Assembly: GCA_905250125.1 (NCBI GenBank)
Contig: CAJNOL010000352.1
Location: 61,099 to 125,098, forward strand
DNA length: 64,000 nucleotides
Origin: Rotaria sordida
Lineage: Eukaryota > Rotifera > Eurotatoria > Philodinida > Philodinidae
Direction of reading: 5' to 3'
The number at the start of each line of letters is the position of its first letter. The stretch's first letter is position 1. A program made the position numbers and the translations under genes. Below are positions 12,041 to 25,212 of the stretch, piece by piece. A model generated the notes under the pieces. The model had not been told where the DNA came from, did no database searches, and saw only the letters and a program-made list of their open reading frames with translations.

Positions 12041-12754
12041 AAAAATGTTTTTCCAGGAGGAGTAATGCTATGATTTCAAATAACATCAACAACACATTTT
12101 ATATCAAACTAAAGAATATCGAAAATAGGATTTATCAATACTAAATACTAAGAATTATGGCAATTTTTCAGTGTCGAATTCAGAAAATTTCTAAAATTTT
12201 ACACCATATCAATAAAGAAAAATTCCTTTTATGAGGCCGTTCAAACTACATCTCATTTAAAATTATGAATATCATAAAGTAATATTCAGTATGACGACCA
12301 TGAGCATTTTTGCAGCGAGAATATGAGACGAATACCAACATAAAATAATTTCAAATAGGTCAGTGTCTGTTTCCATGTTTGTCAAAACATATTTCATATC
12401 TTTTTTTTTTAGAGTTTCTTCATCATAACGAATATGTTCTGTCTCTAATAGCAATTTTCTTCAGCTTCATTTTTGATTATTGTTCCAATATTTCCAGGTC
12501 AGATATCCAGTACTTTGTAATATTCATCATGTTAAATGAGATATAATTTGAACAGCCTCATAAAAGGAATTTTTCTTTGTTGATATGGTGTAAAAGTTGA
12601 CGAATTTCATGAATTTGACACTGAAAAGTTTCTATAATTCTTATTATTTAATATTGATAGATTCCATTTGTGACGCGCTTTGATTTAATATAAAATTTGT
12701 TGATGATGTTGTTTGAAATCATAGAGTTACTCTTCCTGGAAAAAAACATTTTTA
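12041..12754. repeat. Fold-back element, arms about 250 bp
   Basis: Left arm about 12041-12290 is the reverse complement, with scattered mismatches, of right arm about 12505-12754. Examples: TTTTTCCAGGAGGAGTAATG on the left pairs with CTCTTCCTGGAAAAA on the right, and AATTCCTTTTATGAGGCCGTT pairs with CAGCCTCATAAAAGGAATT. A spacer of about 215 bp separates the arms. This structure is typical of non-autonomous fold-back/MITE DNA elements. No coding capacity is seen. Confidence 0.8.
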
Positions 12755-14207
12755 TCCATCATATACAATAAATTGCTTAGTCATGATCGATTCTGGTTTT
12801 CACTTCTATTCTTTTATATAAATTAGGGGTTGAAAAAGTAAAAAAAAAAAATTTTCGAAACATCGAGACCTTATTAATTGTCTGGTCGGGTTCGGGTTAT
12901 GAAATCATGTCCGACACCCGTAGCGAGTATCAGATACCCAATCTGGTTGCAGGACACTAAATTATATATTCAATCAATTTTCATATTGCACGGGCCACTC
13001 TATTTTTAATTCGAATATAATATAGTAAAACTTTAGATAAAATCAAATTACTAAATATGAAAAAGAAAAAAGTTCATTGACGATATAAAACTATTTCTTT
13101 CCTCAATACTTTGTTGATTTTTTCAAAAAACTTTATGCGTAATAAACATTTACCATTTGACATTTTCAACCGGAATTAAAATCTATGTAACCTCATCACC
13201 GGTTATATATATATATATATATATAGACATATAAATATTACGAAAAAAAGTACATATATTAACAGAATGTCTAATATAATTAAAGTAAACAGATATATCG
13301 AAAAACGAAAGAGAGAATATTGTTCCGATTTCCGTCGTATGTCAATAAGTTTATTCAAATAAATTCAAGTCATTTAATCTTTCGTTATCACAAATTGCCT
13401 TGAAGCAATTCTATTTACTTTTTGAATTGACAGTCTTCGAAAAAAGATTTCACCTTTGATGTTTTCTTCGGGAAGAAAAAAAAACAGAAAAGAAAATCAA
13501 TCCATTTTTTTTTTCTTCATCTCAAACATTTTTATTTTCATAAATTCTTTTCATAACAGATTAATCAACTTGTTCAAAGAGAATCATATATATATTTTAA
13601 AGAAGCCATCATTTATTATCAATATGACCTTGACAACTATGACTTTTTTTTTTTTTCGTTAGACATACTCCGCATTTATATTTTCATTTTTTTTTTTTTT
13701 TCGTCGCAAAAATTTCTTTTTCTTTTTTTAATTCATATATTAAAGCTGCTATTTTTCTCACCATTTTACTGATATGATGAAGTGTTCTGATAACTGTTCA
13801 CTCTTTCATTCGTTGATAAGATTTGACAAATAGGAAAAAGTACAAGAAAAAGAAATCGAACAAGCACGTGTCCATGTCTACTTCCTTCTTTCATCATTGA
13901 TATTCTTCAAAACTATATCCATTACTAAGCAAAGACATGAACATACAATTATAAGATAGAAGAAAAAGAGCCGAAGGCGTGGTTACTAAACAATATATAT
14001 ATACATATATATGAAACTACTATAATCGTTTTCTTTGATATCTATTCATATTGATCCATTTTGTTAAAGATCAAATAAGCTTTAAATTCTAATAATATAC
14101 ATGATTATTTTAATACTTTATTTGAACTAAAATTCAATATTCATTGCTCTTTTACAAATCGTGTTTTTTTTTTCTACGATTTTTTTTTTGTTTTAACAAA
14201 ACAAAAA
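12755..14207. other. Spacer downstream of Ptf1a
   Basis: AT-rich, with a TA dinucleotide run at about 13204-13225 and several poly-T tracts. A patch at 12870-12960 (TCGGGTTCGGGT-like words) is less AT-rich and resembles patches inside the long TMEM181 intron, possibly shared repeat debris. No gene was seen. Confidence 0.4.
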
Positions 14208-17121
14208 TCAAAATGAAAACATTGTCTGATATTCAGGTATATGATGATGATGATGATGATAATGATCAAAAGCATGATTTGTTGAATAATAATTCATATG
14301 TGGATCAATACTAACTGTAGTCATCATTGGTGGTGGAAGATGTTGAGAATAAACATCGAATAATTGATGATGTTGTTGAATGTCATTCAATGATGAATCG
14401 GAAGATGATTGTTTTTCACTACCAATTGATGTTGCCATCGATCTCAATCGTTCATACCAAACATGATCATCTTCATAAATCGTTGTCTGTAATTGTTGTT
14501 GTTGTTGATTATTATAAACAGGCAAAAAATCATTTCCATTGATTGACATATCCCATTGTGATGAAATTTGTTGTAAATGATTCGAATTAAAACCAGTTGA
14601 ATTTACATTTTCATCATCATCATCATTATTATTATCACTATCATCACTATGAGTAATAGGAACTAATAAATGATTCTTTTTTGTTGATGTATGCATTGGA
14701 ATATTTGAACATGTTGGTGATATTGATGTATGAGTTGAATTTGATGATGAAAGTATTTCAGGTATCCATACATTAGCTGTAATAACAATAATATCCGAAT
14801 GATATATATTACAACCAGGTGCAACAATAGATGAATGATGAACTAAATGATGTAATGATGCATCATACCATGAAAGAGAATGACCCAAAATAGTTTGTCC
14901 TTAATAAAAATAAAATAAAACATTAACGATTTTGTTAATATGAATAAAGAAATTTTATTTCATTGAACACCTTTTATTTTTCTCTAATCAACGGTGAGAA
15001 TAAACAAGCCAAAGGCAATATCAGAAAATAATCCATAATATAAACACATCTTAGGGTTCTTTTTCTTTATTTTTTTTGTTTTTTGTTTTTTTCGATATCG
15101 GTTAGTATCATTCAAGATGATGGGCCACTTTTCACTCTTTTATGTTATTGGATAGACAACTTGATTTTTTGCCCTATCGTATCATTTTGATATTGAAAAA
15201 TACAAAACATACATAATATATCAAACAAAAATAGCGGTATAAACACTCATCGATTAGTCAAGAGGAACTAGTTAGAATGATGTAATAATAACCTAACAAA
15301 TCAGAATAAGCAAAAACGACGACTAATTGATGGCGGCATATATTCTTTTATTTTTATGAGATGAACATAAGACAAAAAAGAGAGAAAGACAACCAAATCC
15401 AAATGAGATACGTGATGATTTACTTATATCGGTTAGTGTCACTATAGTAAAAGATCAAATGTAGACAAAGATTAGAACAAAAGTTTGACCGACTGATTCT
15501 AATGACTGTTGGATATTTATATGATAAATGGGCGGAGGCACGCGACCATTGACCAGCTGGGACAATAGGATAAGGGAAAAAACAATAGTTCGAGTATGAG
15601 CTTCTTTATTTAGATATACATATATATATAGACGAGAAAACAATTCTCATTAGTTTGAAATGATGATAAATGGATTTGAAGTGGAAACGATAGATACTTG
15701 TCTAGAGAGAAAGATAGAATAAACACTTTTATTTTTCATTTTTTTTCCCTCCTTCTTCTTGTCATCATCTCCGGCAGCTGATTTTTTATGTTACTAATTT
15801 TTATTTTTTTTCTCAAGTATATTGAATCATCATCATTTGTCCATTTTTTCAACTAAATTGTTTGCTTCCTTTTTGTTTCAATCTGTTTATATTTAAACAG
15901 TCATCATATTCATCGTGTTGGCAAACAAACAATAATAATGATGATGATGATAAAATTATCGACATATTCACACTGTTCAAGTGTTCGATTAGGAATATCT
16001 TATTTTTTCTTGCCTTAAGTCAACTCAATACAAAAAAAAAGTAAAAAATAAAAAATAAAAAGTATTCCCTAAAGAGAACTTAAGAATAACAAGAATAACT
16101 ACTGTTTTTTTTTTGTCTAACGAAAAAAATGAAAAGAATCATGTTTTTATCTTACATGTGTATGTAAATAAATAAATAAATATATGATGAACAAAATCTA
16201 ATGGGAGTTAATCGGATAGTTTGTAGATTTAAATAAACATACATATGTTGTATAGAATAAAATAAAGAAAAAACAAGACAACAACAAAAAAATAATTCAC
16301 CGATTTGTTTGATGAATTAAAGAATACTTTATTCCGACTGGTTACTTACATAAGAGTCATAGAAAAAAAAAAAAAAAGAAAAAATGTTTGTTTGATCTAT
16401 TAACGCTTATTAATTTAATTCATCAAATCTAATTGGATATGTTCTTACCTTGATCATTATTGTCATTAGTTATTGGTGTACAATCAAGAATAATTTTTTT
16501 TCTTGTTAATACAGGACAATTATTACCATGAGGATGAGATGGATGTGAACGAAAACGATGTGATGGTTGAGGTAATGGATGTATTGAATCTGTTTGTGAT
16601 GTACTAGTTAATAAACGATTAAGAAAAGCTATATAATCAATAGCTAAACGAAGTGTATCAACTTTTGATAAACGTTTTTCATATGGATGTACAGGTATAT
16701 GTGTACGTAAACCTTCAAAAGCATCATTTATTGATTGCATACGTTTTCTTTCACGTAAATTAGCTGCATGACGTTGACCTGAATTTTGATTATTATCAAT
16801 TTGATTAACATCATCAATATCATATGTATCAAAACTATCATATGTATGAATTAATTTACTTGATCGTTTAATATTTGATCGTTTTTTAATTGAAATTGAT
16901 TTTCGACCATTATTTCGTTTTGATGATGATAATGTTGTTGATCGATTGTTATATTTTTTTTGTGTGGCTGTTGTTGTTGTTGATTGACGATGATGATGAT
17001 GATGGTTAGAATAATTTACCATCATTTCATTATCGTCATCATCAAATTCATCACTTTCATGATCAGAAAATACTTTCGAAGGTGTTGGCATTTGATCAGT
17101 TTGATTTAATAATAAACGCAT
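14208..17121 (-). CDS. ptf1a: Ptf1a-type bHLH transcription factor
   Basis: Two exons: 17121-16449 and 14899-14208, joined G|GA across a 1549-bp intron, 454 residues. The bHLH domain at about residues 116-170 begins [20 protein letters not shown], continues through [26 protein letters not shown] and ends IAFLNRLL, nearly the PTF1A domain. The second exon opens with [11 protein letters not shown] and, about 35 residues on, has ANVWIPE. These match the two C-terminal tryptophan motifs of PTF1A (GHSLSW and VWTPE) through which it recruits RBPJ in the PTF1 complex. In other animals PTF1A specifies inhibitory neurons and exocrine cells. The N-terminus is acidic with a His run (residues 40-44). The C-terminus is low-complexity, rich in Asn, Asp, Gln, Ser and His, making the protein longer than vertebrate PTF1A. 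Confidence 0.92.
14900..16448 (-). other. Ptf1a intron
   Basis: Starts GTAAGA and ends TTATTAAG on the - strand. Contents are AT-rich with poly-A/T tracts. No inverted repeat or internal gene was recognised. It separates the bHLH exon from the exon with the two tryptophan motifs. Confidence 0.6.
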
Positions 17122-20100
17122 TGATAGTATTTATGTTTGATAAATAAAAAAAAGTCGTTGGAGAATAATCTAATCTTTTTTTTTCTCCTTCTTCTTCTTC
17201 GTCTCTCTTTTGCAAGCAATAACAATAATATCAATGCAAATATATGAAGACGGGAGCAATCCAATAACAGGATAGGATAGACAAGAAAAATAGTGACCAA
17301 TAAGAAACATAATAGAAAAAATATTTCTATGTACTTTAAGTGTAAGTAAAAGAATGAGAAAGGACAAAAAAAATCTTGATCACTATATAAAAGAAAATTA
17401 GAATCTTATTTTTTTATTTTCATTATTTTCTTCATATTGATTCCTTACTTACTCATATAGAAAATACGAAAATAATGATAGTTATTTCTTGTATGTTTTG
17501 ATTTACATACATATATATATATATGGGTAAAACTATACCACAGATTTTTCTTGTTCGCACAAACCTTTTTTTCTCATCTCTCTCTTTCTCGAAAAATCCG
17601 GTTTTGTTCCCAGCAGTTAATTAATCAAAATTATGAATCATTATTTTCATTTAAATATAAGAAAAAAATAAAAGATTTCATCATCGTTCATTATAAACGG
17701 ATGTTTTTACCTGAGATTATGATTAGCAATGCTTGATTACTTTTCTCAATGATGACGATGATGATGATATGTGTGTATATATGCTTGAAATTAAACGACA
17801 CTCAATAGTGAACATATAGTGCATACACGAGTCTCCTTCAGGGCACTAAATATAGCCAATGAAGAAAAAGATCAACCACCGTAAGCAACTTCGAACTGAT
17901 CATATAGTTGTTAATCTCTTGACGAACAATACATGAATTACGTATTTTTATTGTATTGAATTGAATGAAAGGAGGAGAATTGAATGTGTGTCATATCAAA
18001 TTTGATTTTTTACTTTTCTCTGCTTCATTCAAGTGTTTGACTGTATAATTGCAGGTGGGTGGAACAAGGAACAGTTAATTAAAAAAAAAATATATATATA
18101 TTCTTCTATTCGAGCTCAATAACAAAAAGAAAATAACACCTGGTTATATCGACTAAATGACAACTAATCATATGTTTACTAAATGGTATTGTTATTTCAG
18201 CGTGAACATGACCATACTTTGTTAACGGATAATTTACTCAAGCGATATATGTTCGTCTTTCGTTTCTTGACAAACATAGTTATTTGCCTATTGAATATTA
18301 AGAAAAAAGAAAAGATCTGTAAATTAATATTCATACTGATTGAAAAGCTAAATGATACTTGACTTAAGAGAAAAACAATTTTATAGATGCAGTTTAGAAC
18401 AAGAATAAAATGGAAAGTTTCTTAAATTGTAATAGTTTTTTTGTAATGTAAAAGTCAATTAGCAAGCTTTTCAGTCATGTTTGATTGACTTAGAAGATAA
18501 TTTCATGTTAGTTCATGGATCTCATTTTGTGAAATATATTAATTTTAAAAAAAAAAACATGTATCTATTACAATAAATTAGAAAATTTATTCGTCAATTT
18601 AATTGTATATCGTACTGCTTTATGAAACTTTTTATAAAAAAAAAGTAACTAGTTATCCAATAGAGAGAGATATTGCTCTTATGTGCATACGTTGCTCTAG
18701 ATCTTCTTTTTTATACCAAAAACTCTAAAAATTCATAAACAAATAACTTTTATTACAATAAAATCCAAAGATCTAGATGATGATTAGATTTAGAAAATTG
18801 ATCAATAATAGAATCAACTTTACATCTGAATCTTGATTAATATTCTACATAACTAATTCGTGAAGCCTTGTTTCTGATATTATTCACCTTTGAACTTGCT
18901 TTTTGTTTGAAAAAATCAGTCTTAAAAATAAAAAGAAATTTTACATGTTATCAGTATATATGGTGGATTTTTTTGGTAAGATATTTAGTGGAAAGATTAG
19001 ATCTTTCCTAGAAAAAATTCTTGATAGACACTAAGATTGTCGTTGCTTCAGTTAGAGTTGTAACGCTGCTTTATTTTGAAAGTAATCAACAATTATAATA
19101 GGATTAAACAAGGTTGACATCTCTCATCGACTGTCTCAATTTCAAAATTGTAATTCATTTCTGCAAACATTTATTAGAGAAACTTTCGGAAAGACTTATT
19201 TATTTCTTCTGTTTACAAGGGACTGGCAATTAGGGAGCTGCGAGTTTCAACTCGAGTTTTTTTTTCTGCCAATATCTAGTACTCTTTGTGTACATAAAAA
19301 AGTGAAGTATCAAGATTTTAGCTATTTATTGATTACTCTTCAGAAAAAAAAGTCAACGTCCAGTTATTTCTTGTTATTCACTTTCTCATCATTCGATGCT
19401 TAATAAATTAAAATTTTTTGTTTAATAAAAAAAAAAAGGCAATTGAACAGTTATTTGATAAATAAAAATCGTCAAAGCAACAATAACAACCAAAATCTTC
19501 AGTTGTAAGGAATAGTTTTAGTTGTATTTCTATAAGTGAAATCAAGTAAGCAAGGAGTTGCAAGTTCATGTTTTTTGTGAAGCCGGACTCGGGTCTGAAA
19601 AGACCAACAGTTCTCTACTGATGATTGCTGAACTGTTCAATAATGTTCTTATGTGATACATATTTTCTATGTTGTTAGTCATTTTAACTAAACGATAATT
19701 CTGATAATCTGACAGTGAAATAAATAAATTTCAAACTAAAATTAATAAACTTGAAAGTTATATGAATGATGTTTAGAAATTTTCGATGAATAATAATAAT
19801 CTTTTTTTTTTTTATGAGAAATATTTTGATAATTTATAATTTGAATAATATTAACTTGGAATCTGAATTATAAATGGAAGATTTATTCAACTCTATATAA
19901 ACCAAACAGAATTATTTCAATTATATACAAACCATTTTCATTATATATAAAAAGAATCAACAGATTTTTATATTTGACATGCTATGGGAAATCAGTTATT
20001 TCCAAATTGAAATATCTTTTTTTTGTACCGATCAAAAAGATGTTTTTTCATGAACTATACGGTTTTTATATAATGAAGAATTGTGAATAATTTAAATCCA

Positions 20101-20925
20101 CAACACATTGTCGTAGTATAAACATCTTTGAATTATTTGGTTAAGTTGCATACATTTCGTATATGAAATTTTTATGGCAAATATACGCAAGAGAAAAATA
20201 AAGTCATTAGAACTCAATTGAGTTCAATTGTTTGAGTCGAAATTAAATAAAAACCCAATGATTGTTTTTTCTTTTTGACAAATTTTCAATGTCAAAATAA
20301 TCTTCTAATATTCAACGATATTTTCATGAAACACATGTTGAACATATAGAAAATGAGAAATTTTAAAAAGAATCGATGTTAGACAAGTAAATGAGTAGAA
20401 AAACTATTCATTCATTCTTGTTAGTACTAGGTTTCTTTTCTCTATGACTTCATGATAAATCCAACTGTATATCTTAATACATATGATCGAATTTGTCTAT
20501 AATTGATGCATAAAGATTTTAACCATTTGAGTTGTTATTCTGGTTTTTTTTTTTATCAAGTACAAAGACCTGGCGAAGACAAAAAAAAGTGAAGGGTGGA
20601 AGAAAAAAATTTCTATGAGCTGGAAAGGTACATATGCAACTTTGTTTTTTAATCGAAATGCAAGATTTTTTTTTTTTCATTCTACAATCTCTTTTTTTTC
20701 AATGAAAAAGAACGATTTTTACTTGGAGACAAAAATGAAAATTTTCTCAAAGTAGAGGCAGGTTCGCAGCTTCTGTCGCCACATCTTTGATTAGATACTA
20801 AATTAAGATAGATGAATCATTTTTCAAGTCATTAAAATGGATAAAATATTTATAAAAATACTTTCGACAATAATTATTTTAATGTACGAAGAATAAAGAA
20901 TACTCCTGCCTGTTGGTAACTTTGC
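17122..20925. other. Large spacer upstream of Ptf1a
   Basis: Nearly 4 kb with no recognised exon on either strand. The first several hundred bases probably contain the Ptf1a promoter, and the large gap fits a developmental regulator, but I can name no specific element. An ATG-rich (GATGAT) stretch lies near 17750-17768. Confidence 0.4.
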
Positions 20926-21180
20926 TGTATAGGGTACTACCTAGTGACAAATTCAATAGTTCGATATCTTTCCTAGAACCAATACTAGCTGTAGCTCTAG
21001 ACAGAAGGTTGAACTAACAGAAGAATCCTTGTACTCAATTGCTTGAGCTCCCTATACACACTAACTAGCTACAAGAGCACCTGTCTGTATATCACAACAT
21101 TGTCAACATGCTATCGGGCAGGTGATCCGAGGCAAAAAATTGTTAGCGACTTGTCCCGAATCATTCTATGACTACTGATA
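20926..21180 (+). repeat. Dispersed repeat, copy 1
   Basis: This stretch is similar, in the same orientation, to 63341-63575. Shared words in order are CTAGTGA, TTCAATA, CTAACTGTA/CTAGCTGTA, CTCTAGACAGAAG/CTCTGGACAGAAG, ACACTAACTA/ACATACTAACTA, CACAAC, GCTATCGGGCAGGTGATC/ACTATCAGATAGGTGATC and GACTTGTCC. The copies are diverged but collinear over about 240 bp. It has no coding potential and is probably a SINE- or MITE-like family. Confidence 0.7.
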
Positions 21181-21407
21181 CTGAGATTTGAACACAACAT
21201 TTTGTAAATAACAATGACGACTAACTTTAAGAATGGTGGTAAACAGTCATGTTAAAAAGACCAAATGGTGTATTTTGAATCGTTCAAACAAGTATCATCT
21301 GTTAAAACAAACAAAAAAATATAAAAAAGACTAATTAAATTATATATTTAAAATATAAAGATAAATATTCATATTTTAAGTCTCATAAAACAGCTTGAAA
21401 CATCAAA

Positions 21408-22538
21408 TTACACTTTTCGATGTTCACTTAATCTACTTGATAAATTTTCTCTCGTTAAACTTAATGTACCACCTATAATCCGTATTGAATCACCACGACG
21501 ATGTAAAACAACAAGTATTTTCCATGGAAAAGGACATGCTCGAATATCGATTGGTAAATGAAGAAGTCTTTTTGTTCGATGATGTTTAAGAAAAATCTGT
21601 TTTCGTTCACAATCCAATGTTAATGTGAGATCATCTTTTGATCGAATAATTTTATCTTTTTCTACTCGATTATCTTTTTCACCATTTACAATAGGACAGT
21701 CAAAATTCCACCAACCATTTGCAGATACTGATTCTAAAACTCGTTTCTTATTCTTTTGTGATGCAGTAATAATACCGAAAAAAGGTGAATCATAAAATTT
21801 TTCAAGAATACGAAAACGAATATGATGTGTTCCTGTTGAATAAACATTAATACCACAAATACTTGAATCACCTAACCAAGCGCCTGAATATGTCGCTATA
21901 ACACCATCTTCAAATAGTGTAGTTGATCCAATAGCATCGTCAAATTTTTCTCGAATAAGAAGATGTGATTCTTCAACATTAATCGATGAATTATCGAGTA
22001 TAGGTGTTGAATGTGTCATCGAATTAGATTGTATTTCTCCTAATTTAACTAGATGAATAATATCTATATCATCATTATTCATAATGTTAACAATAGGTAA
22101 TTGTTCAATTTTGCTACGATATTCTTCTGATTGTTGAGTCCACGTTTTGAGATCAATTTCTGTATAATCATCTGTTTGTTGACATGATCGAAGTTCATTT
22201 GTTATTCTTTCAAGTGGTATTTTTACCTCAATATTATTTCGATCAATCCATCGTTGTATTTCACTTCGAGCATTTTCAGCAGCAAGACAAATTTTTGCAA
22301 TTGATTCTTGTTCCCATTTATCAATCATAGAGAGAACAGATTGTGCTTCATTTTCTTGATTTAAACTATTTCGTATAAGATCAAGTTCTTCAGCAAGATT
22401 TTCTATTTTTTTCGAAAGTATTTCACGATGTTCATCAATATGTTTAGCACAAAATGCTTTTCGACATCCACGACATGTGAAGACATCACCATGTTTGCGA
22501 CATGTGGCACAAGATTTCTTTACAGTAGTCGATGCCAT
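21408..22538 (-). CDS. B-box-type zinc-finger protein, 376 aa
   Basis: The start is placed at ATG 22538-22536 (MASTTVKKSC). The frame stays open slightly further upstream but has no ATG there. Residues 10-37 carry C-x2-C-x8-C-x2-C-x4-C-x2-H-x3-H (CATC...CRGC...C..H...H), a B-box-like zinc-binding module. A helical, coiled-coil-like segment follows (about 38-135, rich in Glu, Lys, Leu and Gln). The C-terminal half (about 185-376) is a globular region with GVIATYSGAWLGDSSICGINVYSTGTHHIRFRI and SANGWWNFDCPIV, reminiscent of SPRY/NHL-less TRIM tails, but I cannot name the fold with certainty. No RING finger precedes the B-box, so E3 ligase activity is not implied. An acceptor-like TTTTTATTATAG ends 8 nt upstream of the ATG. 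Confidence 0.8.
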   Translation of the reverse strand: MASTTVKKSCATCRKHGDVFTCRGCRKAFCAKHIDEHREILSKKIENLAEELDLIRNSLNQENEAQSVLSMIDKWEQESIAKICLAAENARSEIQRWIDRNNIEVKIPLERITNELRSCQQTDDYTEIDLKTWTQQSEEYRSKIEQLPIVNIMNNDDIDIIHLVKLGEIQSNSMTHSTPILDNSSINVEESHLLIREKFDDAIGSTTLFEDGVIATYSGAWLGDSSICGINVYSTGTHHIRFRILEKFYDSPFFGIITASQKNKKRVLESVSANGWWNFDCPIVNGEKDNRVEKDKIIRSKDDLTLTLDCERKQIFLKHHRTKRLLHLPIDIRACPFPWKILVVLHRRGDSIRIIGGTLSLTRENLSSRLSEHRKV

Positions 22539-22871
22539 GATTAATACTATAATAAAAAGAATCAATTCATTCTTCTCATCGACAATGCTATTGCAAATTT
22601 AGTGTCGATTGAAGTTTATGCTCATAATAAGTATAGTATGCATTCATTACTAAAATTAATGAAGAACGAAAAGTGCTAATCAAAAAAGAATGTTGACACA
22701 ATAAAGAATAAGTGATTCTTTTTTTTCTTTTATTATTATTTTATTTTATACTTAGCTACGAAAGCAAAGAGAAAAATAACAGCAACGTTAGTGACGAATA
22801 GTAATAAAAAAAGAACATACGTTGTCATAGGTGAGCGATGGGTTGTAGCAAATATTTTAATTAAACAAAAA

Positions 22872-22907
<36 letters not shown>

Positions 22908-24704
22908 CAACATATAAATTTCAATGAAATATAAAATGACCTATCGATTTAAAAAAAAAAACAAGACGAATTTCTTTGTTTTAGAGAATTCCAATGGATA
23001 GTATTTTGGATTTTGATCATTGGAGAATAATTTTAAATATGAAATATAATTTTCTAGATTTAATCAATATTAATTTAATAATATCATAGAAAAAGCATAT
23101 TTTACATAAATCGATTATTCAATTGCATAAACCAAAGAATGTTTGTTATTCAATTATGAAATACACTCTCATGATATTTCAATTACTTGTATATTATAAA
23201 TATAAACACACTGCAAAAGACAACAGAATTTTATGAGAGTTGTCAATGATACACTTTGATGAGTTATTTTAGTATCCATATTGCTAGATTGCTTACAAAA
23301 GTAAGAATATGAAATATTATTGCACAACATCAAAAAAAGTTCATTGTAAAATGATGTATTAGTAGGAATGTAGAATATTCAAGCCGTACTCTCGGATTTT
23401 ACAATATAACTAAAATACCTTATGAGAGAGGAGCATCTGGACACAGAACTGCAGTTTCTCAAACTCGAGAGCAAATCGATATTCGATCATTTTTTTTAAT
23501 GCATTTATACATGTACCCAATATTTTAACTGTTCGTTGTTTAGTAATTCAAATCTTAAAACAGTTGTTATTGATGTATTATAACTCATAGGAAAAAATTG
23601 AATGCCGATTTTGTCCAGTGTGTTTTTTTTTTTAGAGAAAGAGTTAAAAAAAGAAAAGAATGAGGAGGTATGCATCATCAAAGTTAATAGAACGAATATT
23701 TCTTTTTTTTCAGCCTTCATTTCTAATAAAAATAATAGTGAAAACGGTATAATGTTCTATTTAACAATAATTATTAAATTAATTTTTTATTATATTTTCA
23801 AATCTTTCAGTATTCTATATTGCCTTGAAATAAAATCTGAATGCTCAAGTAACAAAACTCTTTCGACTGATTCTAATCGTTTTTTTGATTATATCTTAAT
23901 GTTTCATCAAAATCTTTATTTTATTTATAATAAAAAAAATCAAGATTATTGTATGTCGTAGTACTAGTATCAAAATGTTAATTGTCTCATTGAGCATTAT
24001 TAACTTGGTCATATTGATCTTATAGGACCAATCTCCAGAACACGATAATATTCTGCAACTTTCACATTTCCTTCTTCGATTATTTTCTTTATATGTCTAA
24101 TAATTGTTTAAGACATAGATCATATTCTTGATAAAAAAAAAAGATTTATTCGTTCAAAGTCAGGCTGTTTATCTCTTAATGAAAACTGTGTTTCTTTCAG
24201 TATTCGATCATAGGATTTTTATGGTTAATGAATGTTCTTCAATTTCTATTAGAATTTTATTATATGAATTTAAAATTATCTCGTCATCAATAGTCCCTTT
24301 CATATGAGAAAATATTTCTCATAAAAATAGTAATCATCGTCATTTGTGTATTGTCACATGGACTATCCATATTTGACTTATCTTATCTTTGAAAATATTT
24401 TCAATAAAAAATAAAGCATCAAATATAATTTATATTTCATCTTCATTTTGTATAATAATTCATTTAAGTAATACTAATAAATTCTGTGATTTTTAGCCGT
24501 AGATTAATTACTATTTTGAATATAACTCGTTGATTATTATATCATTTGTGGAAATCATACAAACATGTTTAATAATAGTTAATTGATGATGACTTATAGA
24601 TAGGGGTGTACCGCTCATGCTCATATGAACGCTCATGAGCGTGAGCGAAGATACCCTTGGGTCCTCATCTTCATTATATGAAGGTATCCTCCGGTCCTCC
24701 GATT
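22539..24704. other. Intergenic spacer with TA microsatellite
   Basis: Contains a TA run at about 22874-22906. The open frame 23602-23961 has no recognisable domain and a hydrophobic, low-complexity translation. A short perfect palindromic patch lies around 24615-24650 (GCTCATGAGCGTGAGCG region), next to the fold-back element that follows. Confidence 0.4.
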
Positions 24705-25212
24705 CTATTATGTAAGGGTATCGATAGGTCAGCAGGAGAATGTAACAATGCTAATACTTCCAATACTAGTAACAAATGCTATTCGTAGTATTGGTATCGG
24801 TAGTTTGCGAAAGAAAATCAAACTTGAAAATTCCGAAAAACTAATGATAGTTTTGGATTCCTCGGCTTCACCAGACTTTGGCCAAACTTTACAAAAAAAA
24901 CCTTATTTTCGGAAAAAAATCTTTGCTTAACGAAAAAATGAAGAACTTAAAATTAATCTCTCAACATTTTAGGTTCTAGCTTTTTTCGTCAAACAAAGAT
25001 TTTTTTGGGAGAATAGCGGTGATATCTAATGTTTGAACAACGGCTTTCGGAAGCGAAGAATACGAATCTATCATTAATTTTTCGAATTTTTCAAGTTTGA
25101 TTTTCCTTTGCAAAATACCGACATCAATACCACCAATAGCATTTGGTATTGCTATTGGAAGTATTAGTGTTGTTACATCCCTCTGCTGACCTATGGATTC
25201 CCTTATAAAAAC
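24705..25212. repeat. Fold-back element, arms about 240 bp
   Basis: The left arm (about 24705-24947) pairs with the right arm (about 24971-25212). AGGTCAGCAGGAGAATGTAAC near 24727 is mirrored by TGTTACATCCCTCTGCTGACCT near 25170; CTTCCAATACTAGTAAC is mirrored by a TATTGGAAGTATTAG block. At the centre AAATCTTTGCTTAACGAAAAAA faces TTTTTTCGTCAAACAAAGATTT across a loop of about 25 bp. The open frame at 24748-24930 lies wholly inside one arm and is not a gene. Confidence 0.85.

Noticed and set aside
22539..22565. Nine-codon upstream extension of the B-box protein
   Set aside because: It has no ATG (the first codon is TTG), and the acceptor-like site just before MASTTV argues for the internal start.
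23602..23961. 119-codon open frame on the + strand
   Set aside because: Lys/Phe/Asn-rich translation typical of AT-rich noise; no domain and no splice signals.
24748..24930. 60-codon frame on the + strand
   Set aside because: Lies wholly within one arm of a fold-back element.
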